NCBI GenBank assembly: GCA_963708575.1
Contig: CAVPTB010000007.1
Span: 558,001-622,000, forward strand
Length of the DNA stretch: 64,000 nucleotides
Direction: 5' to 3'
From: DASVWZ01 sp963708575
GTDB lineage: Bacteria; Acidobacteriota; Terriglobia; Terriglobales; Acidobacteriaceae
Under the pieces are notes generated by a model that worked only from the letters and a program-made list of their open reading frames with translations, was not told where the DNA came from and searched no databases. Below are positions 34,542 to 43,767 of the stretch, one piece after another (the stretch's first letter is position 1; every line of letters starts with the position of its first letter). The translations under genes and the position numbers were made by a program.

Positions 34542-36044
34542 CTATTCAGGAATGATTCTTGCTACCAAATCGTAATCGTGAGCTTCAGTGATCTCGCAGC
34601 GGTAGAAGTGTCCGGGCTGGGGATCCGTCCCATCGGGCAGGTCATTCACAAAGACCTTGCCATCGATTTCCGGCGCGTGCATCGCCGTGCGTCCTTCATA
34701 CAGAAGTTCCGTTTCTTCAGACTCTCCCAGCAGCAACAAATCCAGTTCCTGGCCGACCAGCGATTTCTTTTTCTTCTTACTGATACGTCGCTGAATTTGC
34801 ATGAGATGCTTGCGGCGGCTCTCAATTTCACGAGTGGACAACTTGTCCCCCAGCCCAAATGCTCCCGCGCCATCTTGATCGGAGTAGCCAAACGCTCCCA
34901 TCCAGTCGAATTCGGCTGCCCGCACAAATTCGCACAACTCCTCAAATTCCTGTTCAGTTTCTCCCGGAAAACCGACGACGAACGAGGTCCGAAGCGTGAC
35001 GCCAGGAATGGTGCGCCGCATCTTCTCGATCGTACGTAAGAAAATCTCCGCTCCGCCGCCACGCTTCATGCGCTTAAGGGCGGTTGGAGAAGCGTGCTGC
35101 AGAGGAACGTCCACGTAAGAACAGATCTTCTCGTGAGCGGCGATCGTCTCCAGCAAACGACCCGTGATCTTGTTCGGATAAGCATACAGAAAGCGTACCC
35201 AGCGAAGATCCTCGATCCCAGCGAGTTTTTCCAGCAACAGAGCCAGACCATCTTTCAGGTCAAAGTCCTCGCCGTAGCAGGTTGTGTCCTGGCCAATGAG
35301 TGTGATCTCACGCACTCCCGAAAGAGCGAGGCGCTCGGCCTCGGCGATCACTGATTCAAAGCGCCGGGAGCGAAACTTACCGCGCAACTGGGGAATGATG
35401 CAGAAGCTGCACGGATGATCGCAGCCTTCGGCGATCTTGATATAAGCCGTGTATCCGGGCGTTGCGAGGATGCGAGGAGTGGCCTCGTCATAGAGATAGT
35501 TTGGGAGATCAGCGATGGCGCCGTCCCAGGACTCCCGTGAGAAACGTCCAGCCGCTGCCCGCGCATCACCCTCGGGACGGGAGGTCAGGATTTTAAAGGG
35601 CGACGGCGGAGCTGCAGGCTTCGCCATGCCCGCCGCAGCCAGAATCTTTTCCAGTTCACCTGTGCCCACAACCGCGTCGACCTCGGGAATGTTCTTGCGA
35701 ATTTCGTTCCCGTAGCGTTCCACCAGGCATCCCGCGACGATAAGCTTTTGGGCCCGCCCTTCAGTCTTGTGACGTGCCATTTCAAGAATCGTGTCTACCG
35801 ACTCTTGTTGGGCCGTGTCGATAAAGGAGCAGGTGTTCACCACAATCACGTCGGCATCTTCGGCCCGGCTGATCAGGTTCGCCCCGGACTGAGCCAACAT
35901 ACCCATCATCACTTCGCTATCCACCAGGTTTTTGGGGCAGCCCAAGCTCACGAATCCGACTTTGATCGGCTTCGAGGGCTGATCCGTAGATTCAGGCTCT
36001 TTTTCGGTAACGACTGTGGACTTCAGGTAGGACATCAATTCCAC
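34542..36044 (-). CDS. rimO: Ribosomal protein S12 methylthiotransferase
   Basis: 500 residues, longer than the usual 430-450. The N-terminal UPF0004 domain holds FVSLGCPKNLVDSEVMMG and NTCSFID; the radical-SAM site is CDHPCSFC in EGCDHPCSFCIIPQLRGKF; a C-terminal TRAM domain ends the protein. Extra length comes from an N-terminal leader of about 25 residues and an Ala/Pro-rich insert near residues 135-165. The enzyme methylthiolates an Asp of S12. Start ATG 36044 or 36035 are both possible. Confidence 0.95.
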   Translation of the reverse strand: MELMSYLKSTVVTEKEPESTDQPSKPIKVGFVSLGCPKNLVDSEVMMGMLAQSGANLISRAEDADVIVVNTCSFIDTAQQESVDTILEMARHKTEGRAQKLIVAGCLVERYGNEIRKNIPEVDAVVGTGELEKILAAAGMAKPAAPPSPFKILTSRPEGDARAAAGRFSRESWDGAIADLPNYLYDEATPRILATPGYTAYIKIAEGCDHPCSFCIIPQLRGKFRSRRFESVIAEAERLALSGVREITLIGQDTTCYGEDFDLKDGLALLLEKLAGIEDLRWVRFLYAYPNKITGRLLETIAAHEKICSYVDVPLQHASPTALKRMKRGGGAEIFLRTIEKMRRTIPGVTLRTSFVVGFPGETEQEFEELCEFVRAAEFDWMGAFGYSDQDGAGAFGLGDKLSTREIESRRKHLMQIQRRISKKKKKSLVGQELDLLLLGESEETELLYEGRTAMHAPEIDGKVFVNDLPDGTDPQPGHFYRCEITEAHDYDLVARIIPE

Positions 36045-36085
36045 TTATTTTAACACTGCGAGACAGTTGAACAGAGACATGGACC

Positions 36086-36457
36086 TCAGAGCAGGACCAC
36101 GGTGATTCCCTGATTCCTGCGGCCGAGGTCACTATCCTGCTTCAGTTCGGGGTTCTGTTTCAGGAGCTTCCACACCTGCTCGTCGCTTCGCGACCAGTGT
36201 TCGCCATAAATGCAGGCCACGATTTGACCACTGCCCGCTAGATCCTGCAGGCGCCTCTGTACCGCGATTCGAATTTCACCCCCGACGCCGCTTGACCCAT
36301 ACCCGTGGACCACTTTCAGCAAGGAATCGCCCCGCTGGCGGCTTACCGCCAATTCGCGGTCCAGACGCTGCAGCGCTTCATGAACGGAAGGCATGTCCGA
36401 TTTGAGGTTTACGGTCTTCACCGCTTCGGCCCGACTACATGAATGGATGCGCGACAT
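36086..36457 (-). CDS. Smr-domain protein
   Basis: 123 residues. The segment LLKVVHGYGSSGVGGEIRIA has the HGxGxG core of the small MutS-related (Smr) endonuclease domain, preceded by the usual amphipathic helix (VHEALQRLDRELAVSRQRGD). Stand-alone Smr proteins are nucleases or RNA-processing factors. ATG 36457 has no clear ribosome binding site, so a later start is possible. It lies 26 bases after smpB and upstream of rimO on the same strand. Confidence 0.8.
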   Translation of the reverse strand: MSRIHSCSRAEAVKTVNLKSDMPSVHEALQRLDRELAVSRQRGDSLLKVVHGYGSSGVGGEIRIAVQRRLQDLAGSGQIVACIYGEHWSRSDEQVWKLLKQNPELKQDSDLGRRNQGITVVLL

Positions 36458-36483
36458 CCACTGACAGCGTTGCCGAGGAGCGC

Positions 36484-37008
36484 CTACGTTTTGCGGCTCC
36501 GGATGGCATCTCGCGCCTCTTTGTCGGCTGTGCGCCGACGCTCGGTTTCGCGCTTATCCCACAACTGCTTGCCTTTGGCGATGGCAAGTTCCACCTTAAC
36601 TCTGCCGTTTTTAAAGTACATGCGGGTCGGAATCAGGGTTAGGCCCTTTTGCTGGGTCTTGCCGATCAGTTTGCGCAGTTCCTCGGCATGCACCAGCAAC
36701 TTCCGGGTACGCAGCGGTGCGTGGTTGGTATAGCCGCCATGTTCGTAGGGCCCGATGTGGCTGTTCAGCAGCCAAAGTTCCCCGTCTTTTACTAGACCGT
36801 AGGAGTCCTTTAAAGCGACCAATCCCGACCGGACAGACTTAACCTCCGTACCCGTAAGCGCGATGCCAGTTTCAAATTTTTCCAGCAAGAAATAGTTATG
36901 AGAAGCGATCCTATTCACAGCGGCGTCGCGCTGCCCAGCAGCGGTAGGGTCCCGCCGGGGATTTTTCTCCTGATTGGGCTTGGTCTGTTGTGTGGTTTGG
37001 CGCGGCAT
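36484..37008 (-). CDS. smpB: SsrA-binding protein SmpB
   Basis: 174 residues from ATG 37008, which has AGGAGG upstream. The core is typical: NYFLLEKFETGIALTGTEVK, SLR-type KDSYGLVKDGELWL, HIGPYEHGGYTNH, and TRMYFKNGRVKVELAIAKGK, ending in the basic tail WDKRETERRRTADKEARDAI that enters the ribosomal decoding site. The first 40 residues are a basic, disordered extension. No tmRNA gene is present in the 270-base region upstream. Confidence 0.96.
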   Translation of the reverse strand: MPRQTTQQTKPNQEKNPRRDPTAAGQRDAAVNRIASHNYFLLEKFETGIALTGTEVKSVRSGLVALKDSYGLVKDGELWLLNSHIGPYEHGGYTNHAPLRTRKLLVHAEELRKLIGKTQQKGLTLIPTRMYFKNGRVKVELAIAKGKQLWDKRETERRRTADKEARDAIRSRKT

Positions 37009-37056
37009 GTTCCTCCTAGGGTAACTCACTTGGGCAGGTGAGCGTCGGCGAGGGAT

Positions 37057-37087
37057 GAGGCCAGTGGAAGGCAGTTCCACTGGCCTC
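37057..37087. repeat. Perfect 13-bp hairpin in the smpB/secretin divergent region
   Basis: GAGGCCAGTGGAA (37057-37069) and TTCCACTGGCCTC (37075-37087) pair perfectly around GGCAG. No T-run follows in either direction. It lies 49 bases upstream of smpB, probably within its leader, or is a regulatory or dispersed palindrome. Confidence 0.65.
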
Positions 37088-37178
37088 ACGCGGCGAGTGC
37101 CTTGGCCGGTCTACTAGAGTATCAGTACTTAAGTGTGTAACTACCGTCAGAACAGTCACTTCGAACGGTTTGGGGCAA

Positions 37179-37187
37179 TGCTATAAT
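37179..37187 (+). promoter_or_regulatory. Extended -10 promoter for the secretin gene
   Basis: TGCTATAAT at 37179-37187 is a perfect extended -10 (TGn plus TATAAT). The -35 region (TTCGAA at 37160-37165) is a poor match, as expected with an extended -10. Transcription would begin near 37194. Confidence 0.65.
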
Positions 37188-37279
37188 CGCGCAGCTTACG
37201 TTTTCTAAGAGGAAAATTGAGAGCTACTTTTCGCGGGGTCGGTAAGGCCTTGCGGGGGGATTTTGTGTGTGAGGGATCT

Positions 37280-39640
37280 GTGATTAAACGCTTGATTCGC
37301 CCGGCGGCTGTGCTCCTGTTGATCGGGATAATTGTGGCGGCTGCTCTCGCTGCCGACCAGGCTAAGGCATTATTCAACAGGGCCAAAGACGCGGAAGCCC
37401 GGCAGAATTACGAACAGGCTTACGATCTCTACAAACAGGCCTATGACCTGAAACCGACTGACCTGGCCTACCGGGCGTCCTTCGAACGTTTGCGGTTCCT
37501 GGCCGGCGCGTCGCATGTTCATCGCGGTCAGCTATTGCGTGAAGCCGGGCAATTGGATGCGGCTTTGGCGGAGTTTCAAAAAGCCGTAGAGATCGATCCT
37601 TCGAGCGCTATCGCCAAACAAGAGCTTCGCCGCACCCAGAAGGCAATCGAGCAGGCCAAGTCTCCGGCGCCCCAGGCCTTGGTAAAGCAGCCCTCGACCG
37701 GCCTGCAAAAGCGGGTTGAGGAGGCAGGTGGCCCGGTTGACCTCACTCCCATCTCCAACATTCCCATCAATTTGAAGATCACCGAGGACGCCAAGGTGAT
37801 CTACGAAACGGTAGGAAAATTGGCGGGAGTGAACGTCCTGTTCGATCCCGACTATACATCGCGTCGGATCAAAATCGAATTGAACAACGTTTCACTGGAA
37901 GATGCGCTGCAGATTATTGCGATGGAATCCAAAACGTTTTGGCGTCCCGTGACGCCAAACACCATTTTCATCGCCACCGATAACCCAGCGAAGCGCAAAG
38001 ACCTCGAACAGAGCGTAGTGAAGACTTTTTACCTTGCCAACCTGTCACAACCCACTGAGTTGCAGGACGTAGTGAACGCGATGCGGCAGATTCTGGAAAT
38101 CTCGCGCATTCAGCCGCTCCCGTCCGAAGGCGCTCTGGTGGTGCGCGGCACGCCGGACCAGGTAGCACTGGCGCAGAAGTTGGTAAACGACCTCGACAAA
38201 GCAAAGCCTGAAGTCATCGTGGACGTTGCCATCATGCAGATCAGCCGGGACAAGGTCAAAACCCTGGGTATCAGTCCCCCGACCAGCGCCACCGTGGCAT
38301 TGCAAAATAACTTCAATAACAGCGTGACGAACACTACCGGCACCGGGACGACCTCAGGGGTCGGTACGGGGACGACCGCTGGCACTTCAGGTACGCCCAA
38401 TCAAATCAATTTCAACCAGATCGGAAATTTAAACGCCACCGATTTCACCATCACCATTCCACAAGCATCGGCGACTGCTCTGCTTACGGATAGCAGCGTG
38501 AAGCTGATTCAAAAGCCTGAAATTCGCGCGGTGGATGGCCAGAAGGCCTCGTTAAAAATCGGTGATCGCGTACCTGTGGCAACCGGATCGTTTCAGCCCG
38601 GCATCGGCGGTGTGGGCATCAACCCGTTGGTTAATACTCAATTTCAATATCTCGATGTCGGCGTCAACATCGACATCACGCCCAAGGTGCACGCCAACGG
38701 CGAAGTTACTTTGAAGATCTCGATGGATATTTCTTCCGTAACTGGAACCTCGAGTATTGGCGGCATCAGCCAGCCGATTATCGGCCAGCGCAAGATCGAG
38801 CACGAAATCCGCCTGCGTGAAGGCGAAGTCAACATGCTTGGCGGCATGCTGGAAGATTCACAAACCAAGTCGCTGACCGGTATCCCCGGTTTATCGCAGA
38901 TTCCGGTTCTGAAGTGGCTGTTTGGACAGACCAACACCGAGCATTCGGAGAACGAAATTGTTTTCGTGCTGATCCCGCATATCGTGAGGGCTCCGGACAT
39001 CAGTGAGTTCAACCAACAAGCGATGGATGTGGGAACGGCAAGCGCGATTCAGCTCCGGCGCGCGTCACACATAGTCGCTGCTCCCGCGACTCAGGGACAA
39101 ACTTCTCCGGCGCAGCCGGGCGTTCCTGCAATCCAGCCAGCACCAGCTCAGGCTCCGCCGACACAGAATAATCAGGTTGCTCCTCAGGGAGCTTCGTCCG
39201 GAGCGCCTCCCGGCGGGGTTGCCGGTACCGCCAGTTTCAGCTTCGATCCTCCGAGCGTGACACCAAAAGCGGGATCGACGTTCGCCGTGAATATCGTCTT
39301 GACCGGCGCACAGAACGCTTATTCGGTCCCGCTTCAGTTGAACTACGATCCGAAGGTTCTACAGGTCGTGAACGTTTCCAACGGAAGCTTGCTGTCTCAG
39401 GACGGGCAGGCCGTCGCGGTCGTGCATCGCGACGACGATTCCACGGGCACTCTTCAGGTGACCGCAACCCGTCCGCCCGGGGCGCCTGGAATTTCCGGTC
39501 AGGGCACGGTGGTCACTTTAACCTTCATGGCTAAAACTGCCGGACAGTCCACGCTGACCATCGGCCGTGGTGTTGTTCGGGATCCGGGAATGCAGTCGAT
39601 TCCCGTAGCGGGAGCTTCGGCCAACATTACCGTGCAATAG
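37280..39640 (+). CDS. Secretin (GspD/PilQ type) fused to a C-terminal cohesin domain
   Basis: 786 residues from GTG 37280 (GAGGG upstream); TTG 37217 with AAGAGG four bases before it is an alternative. A signal peptide (about 1-25) is followed by TPR-like repeats (26-125), an N0/STN-type domain (TEDAKVIYETVGKLAGVNVL), an N1-type domain, and the secretin core at about 406-570 (KLIQKPEIRAVDGQKASLKI, VGVNIDITPKVHANGEVTLK, LREGEVNMLGGML, GIPGLSQIPVLKWLFG). After a Pro/Gln linker, residues about 650-786 look like a cohesin domain (VTPKAGSTFAVNIVLTG, LQLNYDPKVLQVVNV). It forms an outer-membrane channel for type II secretion or type IV pili. Two pseudopilins follow. Confidence 0.92.
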   Translation: MIKRLIRPAAVLLLIGIIVAAALAADQAKALFNRAKDAEARQNYEQAYDLYKQAYDLKPTDLAYRASFERLRFLAGASHVHRGQLLREAGQLDAALAEFQKAVEIDPSSAIAKQELRRTQKAIEQAKSPAPQALVKQPSTGLQKRVEEAGGPVDLTPISNIPINLKITEDAKVIYETVGKLAGVNVLFDPDYTSRRIKIELNNVSLEDALQIIAMESKTFWRPVTPNTIFIATDNPAKRKDLEQSVVKTFYLANLSQPTELQDVVNAMRQILEISRIQPLPSEGALVVRGTPDQVALAQKLVNDLDKAKPEVIVDVAIMQISRDKVKTLGISPPTSATVALQNNFNNSVTNTTGTGTTSGVGTGTTAGTSGTPNQINFNQIGNLNATDFTITIPQASATALLTDSSVKLIQKPEIRAVDGQKASLKIGDRVPVATGSFQPGIGGVGINPLVNTQFQYLDVGVNIDITPKVHANGEVTLKISMDISSVTGTSSIGGISQPIIGQRKIEHEIRLREGEVNMLGGMLEDSQTKSLTGIPGLSQIPVLKWLFGQTNTEHSENEIVFVLIPHIVRAPDISEFNQQAMDVGTASAIQLRRASHIVAAPATQGQTSPAQPGVPAIQPAPAQAPPTQNNQVAPQGASSGAPPGGVAGTASFSFDPPSVTPKAGSTFAVNIVLTGAQNAYSVPLQLNYDPKVLQVVNVSNGSLLSQDGQAVAVVHRDDDSTGTLQVTATRPPGAPGISGQGTVVTLTFMAKTAGQSTLTIGRGVVRDPGMQSIPVAGASANITVQ

Positions 39641-39721
39641 TGTGTTCACAAATAAGGCATGCGGGAAATGCCGCTGCCCGCGTTCCCATTAGAGGGCAGT
39701 GGGCGGGAATTCTGAGTTGAT

Positions 39722-40198
39722 ATGAAGTTGGGCAAGTCAAATCGACGATCTGCGCGAGCGCTCCGCGGATTTACGCTGATTGAACTGATCGTCGCCACCG
39801 CGATTCTGGTGATCTTGACCAGTCTGGCTATCCCGCTGGCGCGGGTTACGATCAAGCGGCAGCGCGAGCACGATCTGCGGCAGGCCCTGTGGCAGATGCG
39901 CGACGCCATTGACCGCTACAAGGATGCCGCCGATCGCGGAGGGTTCCAGACCAAGGTTGGGTCGGAAAACTATCCACCCGATCTGGATACGCTGGTCAAG
40001 GGTGTGGATGTCCAGGGCAAGAAGCTGAAGTTTCTGCGTAAGATTCCCGTCGACCCCATGACCGGCAATACTGAGTGGGGTTTGCGGTCAATGCAGGACG
40101 ATCCTACCGCCGATTCGTGGGGCGAGCAGAATGTTTTTGATGTCTACACTAAATCTCAGGACACCGCACTCGACGGTACCAAATACAAGGAATGGTGA
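39722..40198 (+). CDS. Type II secretion/type IV pilus pseudopilin (GspG-like), first copy
   Basis: 158 residues. The class III prepilin signal is RGFTLIELIVATAILVIL, with cleavage after Gly16 and Glu at +5, followed by a long hydrophobic helix. The C-terminal part (LRKIPVDPMTGNTEWGL and DSWGEQNVFDVYTKSQ) is GspG-like. It needs the prepilin peptidase encoded at 13966-14883. It lies 81 bases after the secretin gene and its stop overlaps the next start. Confidence 0.92.
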   Translation: MKLGKSNRRSARALRGFTLIELIVATAILVILTSLAIPLARVTIKRQREHDLRQALWQMRDAIDRYKDAADRGGFQTKVGSENYPPDLDTLVKGVDVQGKKLKFLRKIPVDPMTGNTEWGLRSMQDDPTADSWGEQNVFDVYTKSQDTALDGTKYKEW

Positions 40199-40611
40199 TG
40201 GGGAAGCTCCAAAAACGGCGTAGTCGTGGCTTCACCCTGATTGAGCTGATGATTGTTCTCAGCATCATTCTGATCCTGGTGTCGGTGGCCCTGCCTGCCT
40301 ACAACCAATCAATCCTGCGGGCCCGCGAGTCGGTTCTGCGTCAGAACCTGTTTACCTTGCGTTCGGTCATTTCGCAGTACACCCTCGACAAACAGAAAGC
40401 CCCGCAAGGTTTAGATGATTTGGTTTCTGCCGGCTATCTGAAGCAAATCCCGAAAGATCCCATGACCGGAACAAACGACACATGGACGGTCGACCAGGAC
40501 ACCGACACCGTCATGTCGGTCGATCAGCAAGCCGACCAGCCGGGAATCATCGATGTGCATAGTGGTTCGACTCAAGTCGGCAGCGATGGGACGGCTTACA
40601 ATACCTGGTGA
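40198..40611 (+). CDS. Type II secretion/type IV pilus pseudopilin (GspG-like), second copy
   Basis: 137 residues if ATG 40198 is used (TGATG overlap with the previous stop); ATG 40192 adds two residues. The prepilin signal RGFTLIELMIVLSIILIL is canonical. The C-terminal part shares KQIPKDPMTGTNDTW with the preceding pseudopilin (IPVDPMTGN), so the two arose by duplication or form a paired major/minor set. Both end in a W-terminated tail (KEW, NTW). Confidence 0.92.
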   Translation: MGKLQKRRSRGFTLIELMIVLSIILILVSVALPAYNQSILRARESVLRQNLFTLRSVISQYTLDKQKAPQGLDDLVSAGYLKQIPKDPMTGTNDTWTVDQDTDTVMSVDQQADQPGIIDVHSGSTQVGSDGTAYNTW

Positions 40612-40685
40612 TGCACTCTCGTCGCATGAGCGCTTAGCAAGTCTGCGCATTTGAAGACTTCCCGCCAAAGCAATAACATCTAACC

Positions 40686-42365
40686 ATGCCCGTTGAAACT
40701 GAGATTTCTCCACGCACCTATATCCCTGTGCGCGCGCCGCGCGGCAACGCTCTTTCCTGTAAAGGCTGGCAGCAGGAAGCCGCCATGCGCATGATCATGA
40801 ACAATCTAGATGAAGAGGTGGCCGAGCGTCCCAAAGACCTCGTCGTCTACGGCGGAACGGGACGCGCTGCGCGCAGTTGGGAGGCGTTTCACGCTATCGT
40901 CGCCACCTTGAAGACTCTTGACGACGACGAGACTCTGCTGGTGCAGTCGGGCAAGCCAGTCGGCGTCTTTAAGACACACGAGTACGCCCCGCGCGTACTG
41001 ATCGCCAATTCCAACCTCGTCGGTCATTGGTCGAATTGGCAGAAGTTCAACGAACTGGAGCGGGCTGGCTTGATGATGTATGGCCAGATGACGGCGGGCT
41101 CGTGGATTTACATCGGATCCCAAGGCATCGTCCAGGGAACCTTCGAAACCTTCTCAGCGGCCGGCGAGAAGCACTTTGGGGGGGATCTTGCGGGTAAGTT
41201 GATCGTCAGCGGCGGAATGGGTGGTATGGGCGGAGCCCAGCCTCTGGCAGCCACCATGACGGGCGCGGCCTTTCTGGGGGTCGATGTCGATCCCGAGCGG
41301 ATCAAGAAACGGCTAAAGACTGGCTACTGCGACTTCATGGTGAACACACTTGATGAGGCATTGCGCATTTTGAAAAACGCGGTGCGCAAGAAAGAAAATG
41401 TCTCGGTCGGGCTGGTAGGGAACTGTGCAGACATTATCCCCGAACTGGCCGAACGAGGCGTGGTGCCAGACATTCTGACTGACCAGACCTCGGCTCACGA
41501 TCCGTTGAACGGTTATGTCCCGAATGGCATGACGCTGGAAGAAGCGTTCGAGCTGCGCAAACGCGATCCTAAGGCGTATGAGGACAAGTCTCTCGACTCG
41601 ATGGCTCGCCACGTCGAAGGCATGTTGCGTTTGCAGAAGATGGGTGCGGTCACGTTTGACTATGGCAATAACATCCGCACGTTTGCCTTTCAACGTGGAG
41701 TGAAGAATGCTTACGATTTTCCCGGATTTGTTCCGGCGTACATTCGTCCCTTGTTTTGCGAGGGCCGTGGCCCGTTTCGTTGGGTAGCGCTGTCCGGTGA
41801 GCCGTCGGATATTCACGTCACTGATGAGCTTGTTCTTGAGCTTTTCCCAGAGAACCGCATTCTTCGCCGCTGGATTGACTTGGCACGCAAACGCATCAAG
41901 TTTCAAGGCTTGCCGGCCCGCATCTGCTGGCTTGGCTACGGCGAGCGCGCGCAGTTCGGCCTCGCTATGAATGACCTGGTAAAGAAGGGCAAAATCAAAG
42001 CTCCCATCGTGATCGGCCGGGACCATCTCGACTGCGGATCAGTGGCCTCTCCTTTCCGCGAAACCGAGAGCATGAAAGACGCCAGCGATGCGGTTGCAGA
42101 CTGGCCCTTGCTCAACGCGATGGTAAACACGGCGGCGGGCGCGTCGTGGGTCTCGATTCATAACGGCGGCGGCGTAGGAATCGGATACTCACTTCATGCG
42201 GGGCAGGTCACCGTGGCCGACGGCACCGACATGATGGCCAAACGGATTGAGCGGGTTCTCACAACCGATCCTGGCATGGGCGTGATTCGTCACGTGGACG
42301 CGGGATACGACGAAGCGAAACAGTTCGCGAAAGAAAAAGGCGTAAAGGTTCCAATGCAGTCGTAG
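40686..42365 (+). CDS. hutU: Urocanate hydratase
   Basis: 559 residues, full length. Signatures include LVVYGGTGRAARSWE, MTAGSWIYIGSQGIVQGT, GGMGGMGGAQPLA (NAD site), GLVGNCADIIPEL, DQTSAHDPLNGY and DHLDCGSVASPFRET with the conserved Cys. It converts urocanate to imidazolonepropionate using tightly bound NAD as an electrophile. The next step, hutI, is encoded at 48181 on the same strand, 5.8 kb away. hutH and the final step are not in the window. Confidence 0.97.
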   Translation: MPVETEISPRTYIPVRAPRGNALSCKGWQQEAAMRMIMNNLDEEVAERPKDLVVYGGTGRAARSWEAFHAIVATLKTLDDDETLLVQSGKPVGVFKTHEYAPRVLIANSNLVGHWSNWQKFNELERAGLMMYGQMTAGSWIYIGSQGIVQGTFETFSAAGEKHFGGDLAGKLIVSGGMGGMGGAQPLAATMTGAAFLGVDVDPERIKKRLKTGYCDFMVNTLDEALRILKNAVRKKENVSVGLVGNCADIIPELAERGVVPDILTDQTSAHDPLNGYVPNGMTLEEAFELRKRDPKAYEDKSLDSMARHVEGMLRLQKMGAVTFDYGNNIRTFAFQRGVKNAYDFPGFVPAYIRPLFCEGRGPFRWVALSGEPSDIHVTDELVLELFPENRILRRWIDLARKRIKFQGLPARICWLGYGERAQFGLAMNDLVKKGKIKAPIVIGRDHLDCGSVASPFRETESMKDASDAVADWPLLNAMVNTAAGASWVSIHNGGGVGIGYSLHAGQVTVADGTDMMAKRIERVLTTDPGMGVIRHVDAGYDEAKQFAKEKGVKVPMQS

Positions 42366-42396
42366 ATTCGAGTGAACCTCAATCCTAGTTATGGAA

Positions 42397-43590
42397 TCAG
42401 TTGCCCGGTGCGAAAGACGTAGGCTGTTCTGCCGGACGCTGTAGTCTAGAACCGAAACCTAGCCGCAGGAATTTCTCCTCCCACGAGCGCCTAGACAAGT
42501 ACGCAACGGCTATGGCCAAGACAGTACCGGCCCCAAATCTCAGAAGCATTGCTAGAGCGGGTTGCCGTGCCGCGACCAAATCCCCCAAGGGTCGCGCCAG
42601 CAGAATCTCAACCAGTCTGAAGGCGATTACGTGGACAAGGTAGAGCCCATAACTGATGAACCCGAGAAACTTGAGAACTGGCCGATTAACGAAGACGCTC
42701 CAGCGACTGGAGCCAAGCAGTAACATCCCGAGTAACAATCCAAAGAAAGCAATATTGAACGACGTCGCAAAGAAAGCCGCCCGCAATAACGGTCGCCCCA
42801 GGCACAGAAAAAATCCTCCTCCTCCGATCGCGGCAAATACGACTGACGTCCAGGTCAGACGTTTGCGGTCAAGCCCAGGGTGACGAAGCCCCACGGCCAG
42901 CATAGCGCCCAGGGCCAGACCATCCAGGTTGTACCAGGTATATAAGCCGACAAACTCGGACGGCTGGCCACCCACAAAGAATCCTAGCGCGCGCACGGCC
43001 GGTGATGCCAGGACGGTGCTCAGAGCAACCAGGGCTAATGTGCGATTGGTTAGTTTGCGAATCGCGGCTGGCCAAATCAAATAAAAATGTTCCTCTACGG
43101 CCAGCGACCACAGCGGTCCGTACTGCAGCGGAACGCTGAGCAACGGCGCGCCGTTGGCAAGAAAAAAGCTGCTCAATATCGCGAACCGCCAAGAAATCCA
43201 GCCGCTCATCAGCAACACGCACAAGGTGGCATAAAGGGCGGGCAGAATTCGCAAGGCTCGCCGCGCGTAGAAGCGCCGAAAATAGTCGGGCCGATCACGG
43301 CTCTCGAGAAGGATGCCGGTGATCAAGAATCCAGAGAGCACAAAGAAGAGGTTGACACCAACCCATCCGAATTGCGAGAAGCGAAGCAGAAGATGCGAAA
43401 GACCGGACGTCCGTGCATTTGTCGGTGGCGCCATACCGTGGTAAAGCAGCACGAGCAGAATGGCGAGTCCGCGCGCCGTATCGAGCTCCGGCATGTAAGG
43501 GCGAACCAATGCAGATTCCCGGCTGGTTCCGTGTTGGTCGGAGTCGCTCAATAGGTTTCCTATCCTCACCGCGCCACGCGGACATATCAT
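42397..43590 (-). CDS. Acyltransferase-3 family membrane protein (OafA/YrhL-like)
   Basis: About 397 residues, ten or so membrane helices. Family motifs are PELDTARGLAILLVLLYHG with the catalytic-type His, FFVLSGFLITGIL, RRFYARRALRILPALY and GPLWSLAVEEHFYLIWP. These enzymes transfer acyl groups to sugars or lipids of the envelope. The start is uncertain: ATG 43590, a TTG near 43550 with AGGATAGGA upstream, or ATG 43494. A 121-bp segment of its 5' end recurs at 47966-48087. It runs against hutU. Confidence 0.88.
   Translation of the reverse strand: MICPRGAVRIGNLLSDSDQHGTSRESALVRPYMPELDTARGLAILLVLLYHGMAPPTNARTSGLSHLLLRFSQFGWVGVNLFFVLSGFLITGILLESRDRPDYFRRFYARRALRILPALYATLCVLLMSGWISWRFAILSSFFLANGAPLLSVPLQYGPLWSLAVEEHFYLIWPAAIRKLTNRTLALVALSTVLASPAVRALGFFVGGQPSEFVGLYTWYNLDGLALGAMLAVGLRHPGLDRKRLTWTSVVFAAIGGGGFFLCLGRPLLRAAFFATSFNIAFFGLLLGMLLLGSSRWSVFVNRPVLKFLGFISYGLYLVHVIAFRLVEILLARPLGDLVAARQPALAMLLRFGAGTVLAIAVAYLSRRSWEEKFLRLGFGSRLQRPAEQPTSFAPGN
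43431..43551. repeat. Direct repeat, copy 1 (within the acyltransferase 5' end)
   Basis: This 121-bp segment matches 47966-48087 with about seven substitutions and one single-base insertion, in the same orientation. The two copies bracket the large ASH-repeat gene; unit-to-unit distance is 4535 bp. Confidence 0.85.
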
Positions 43591-43767
43591 CTGCCATCTC
43601 AACCGGACATATCAGGTGCTACCGACACACACCAAGTTTCGCACTTGACACCATGCGGGATGAAGTCCAGAATCCCTGACACCGAGAAGATCCTTCCCCA
43701 GAGTTCATGTTTTCGCGGTGTCGTTCGGGCCCCTTATTCCAATTTAATCTCCGTCAAGGACTTGCAA

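Noticed and set aside
37009..37279. tmRNA gene next to smpB
   Set aside because: The gap is too short and lacks both the tRNA-like ends and a tag reading frame.
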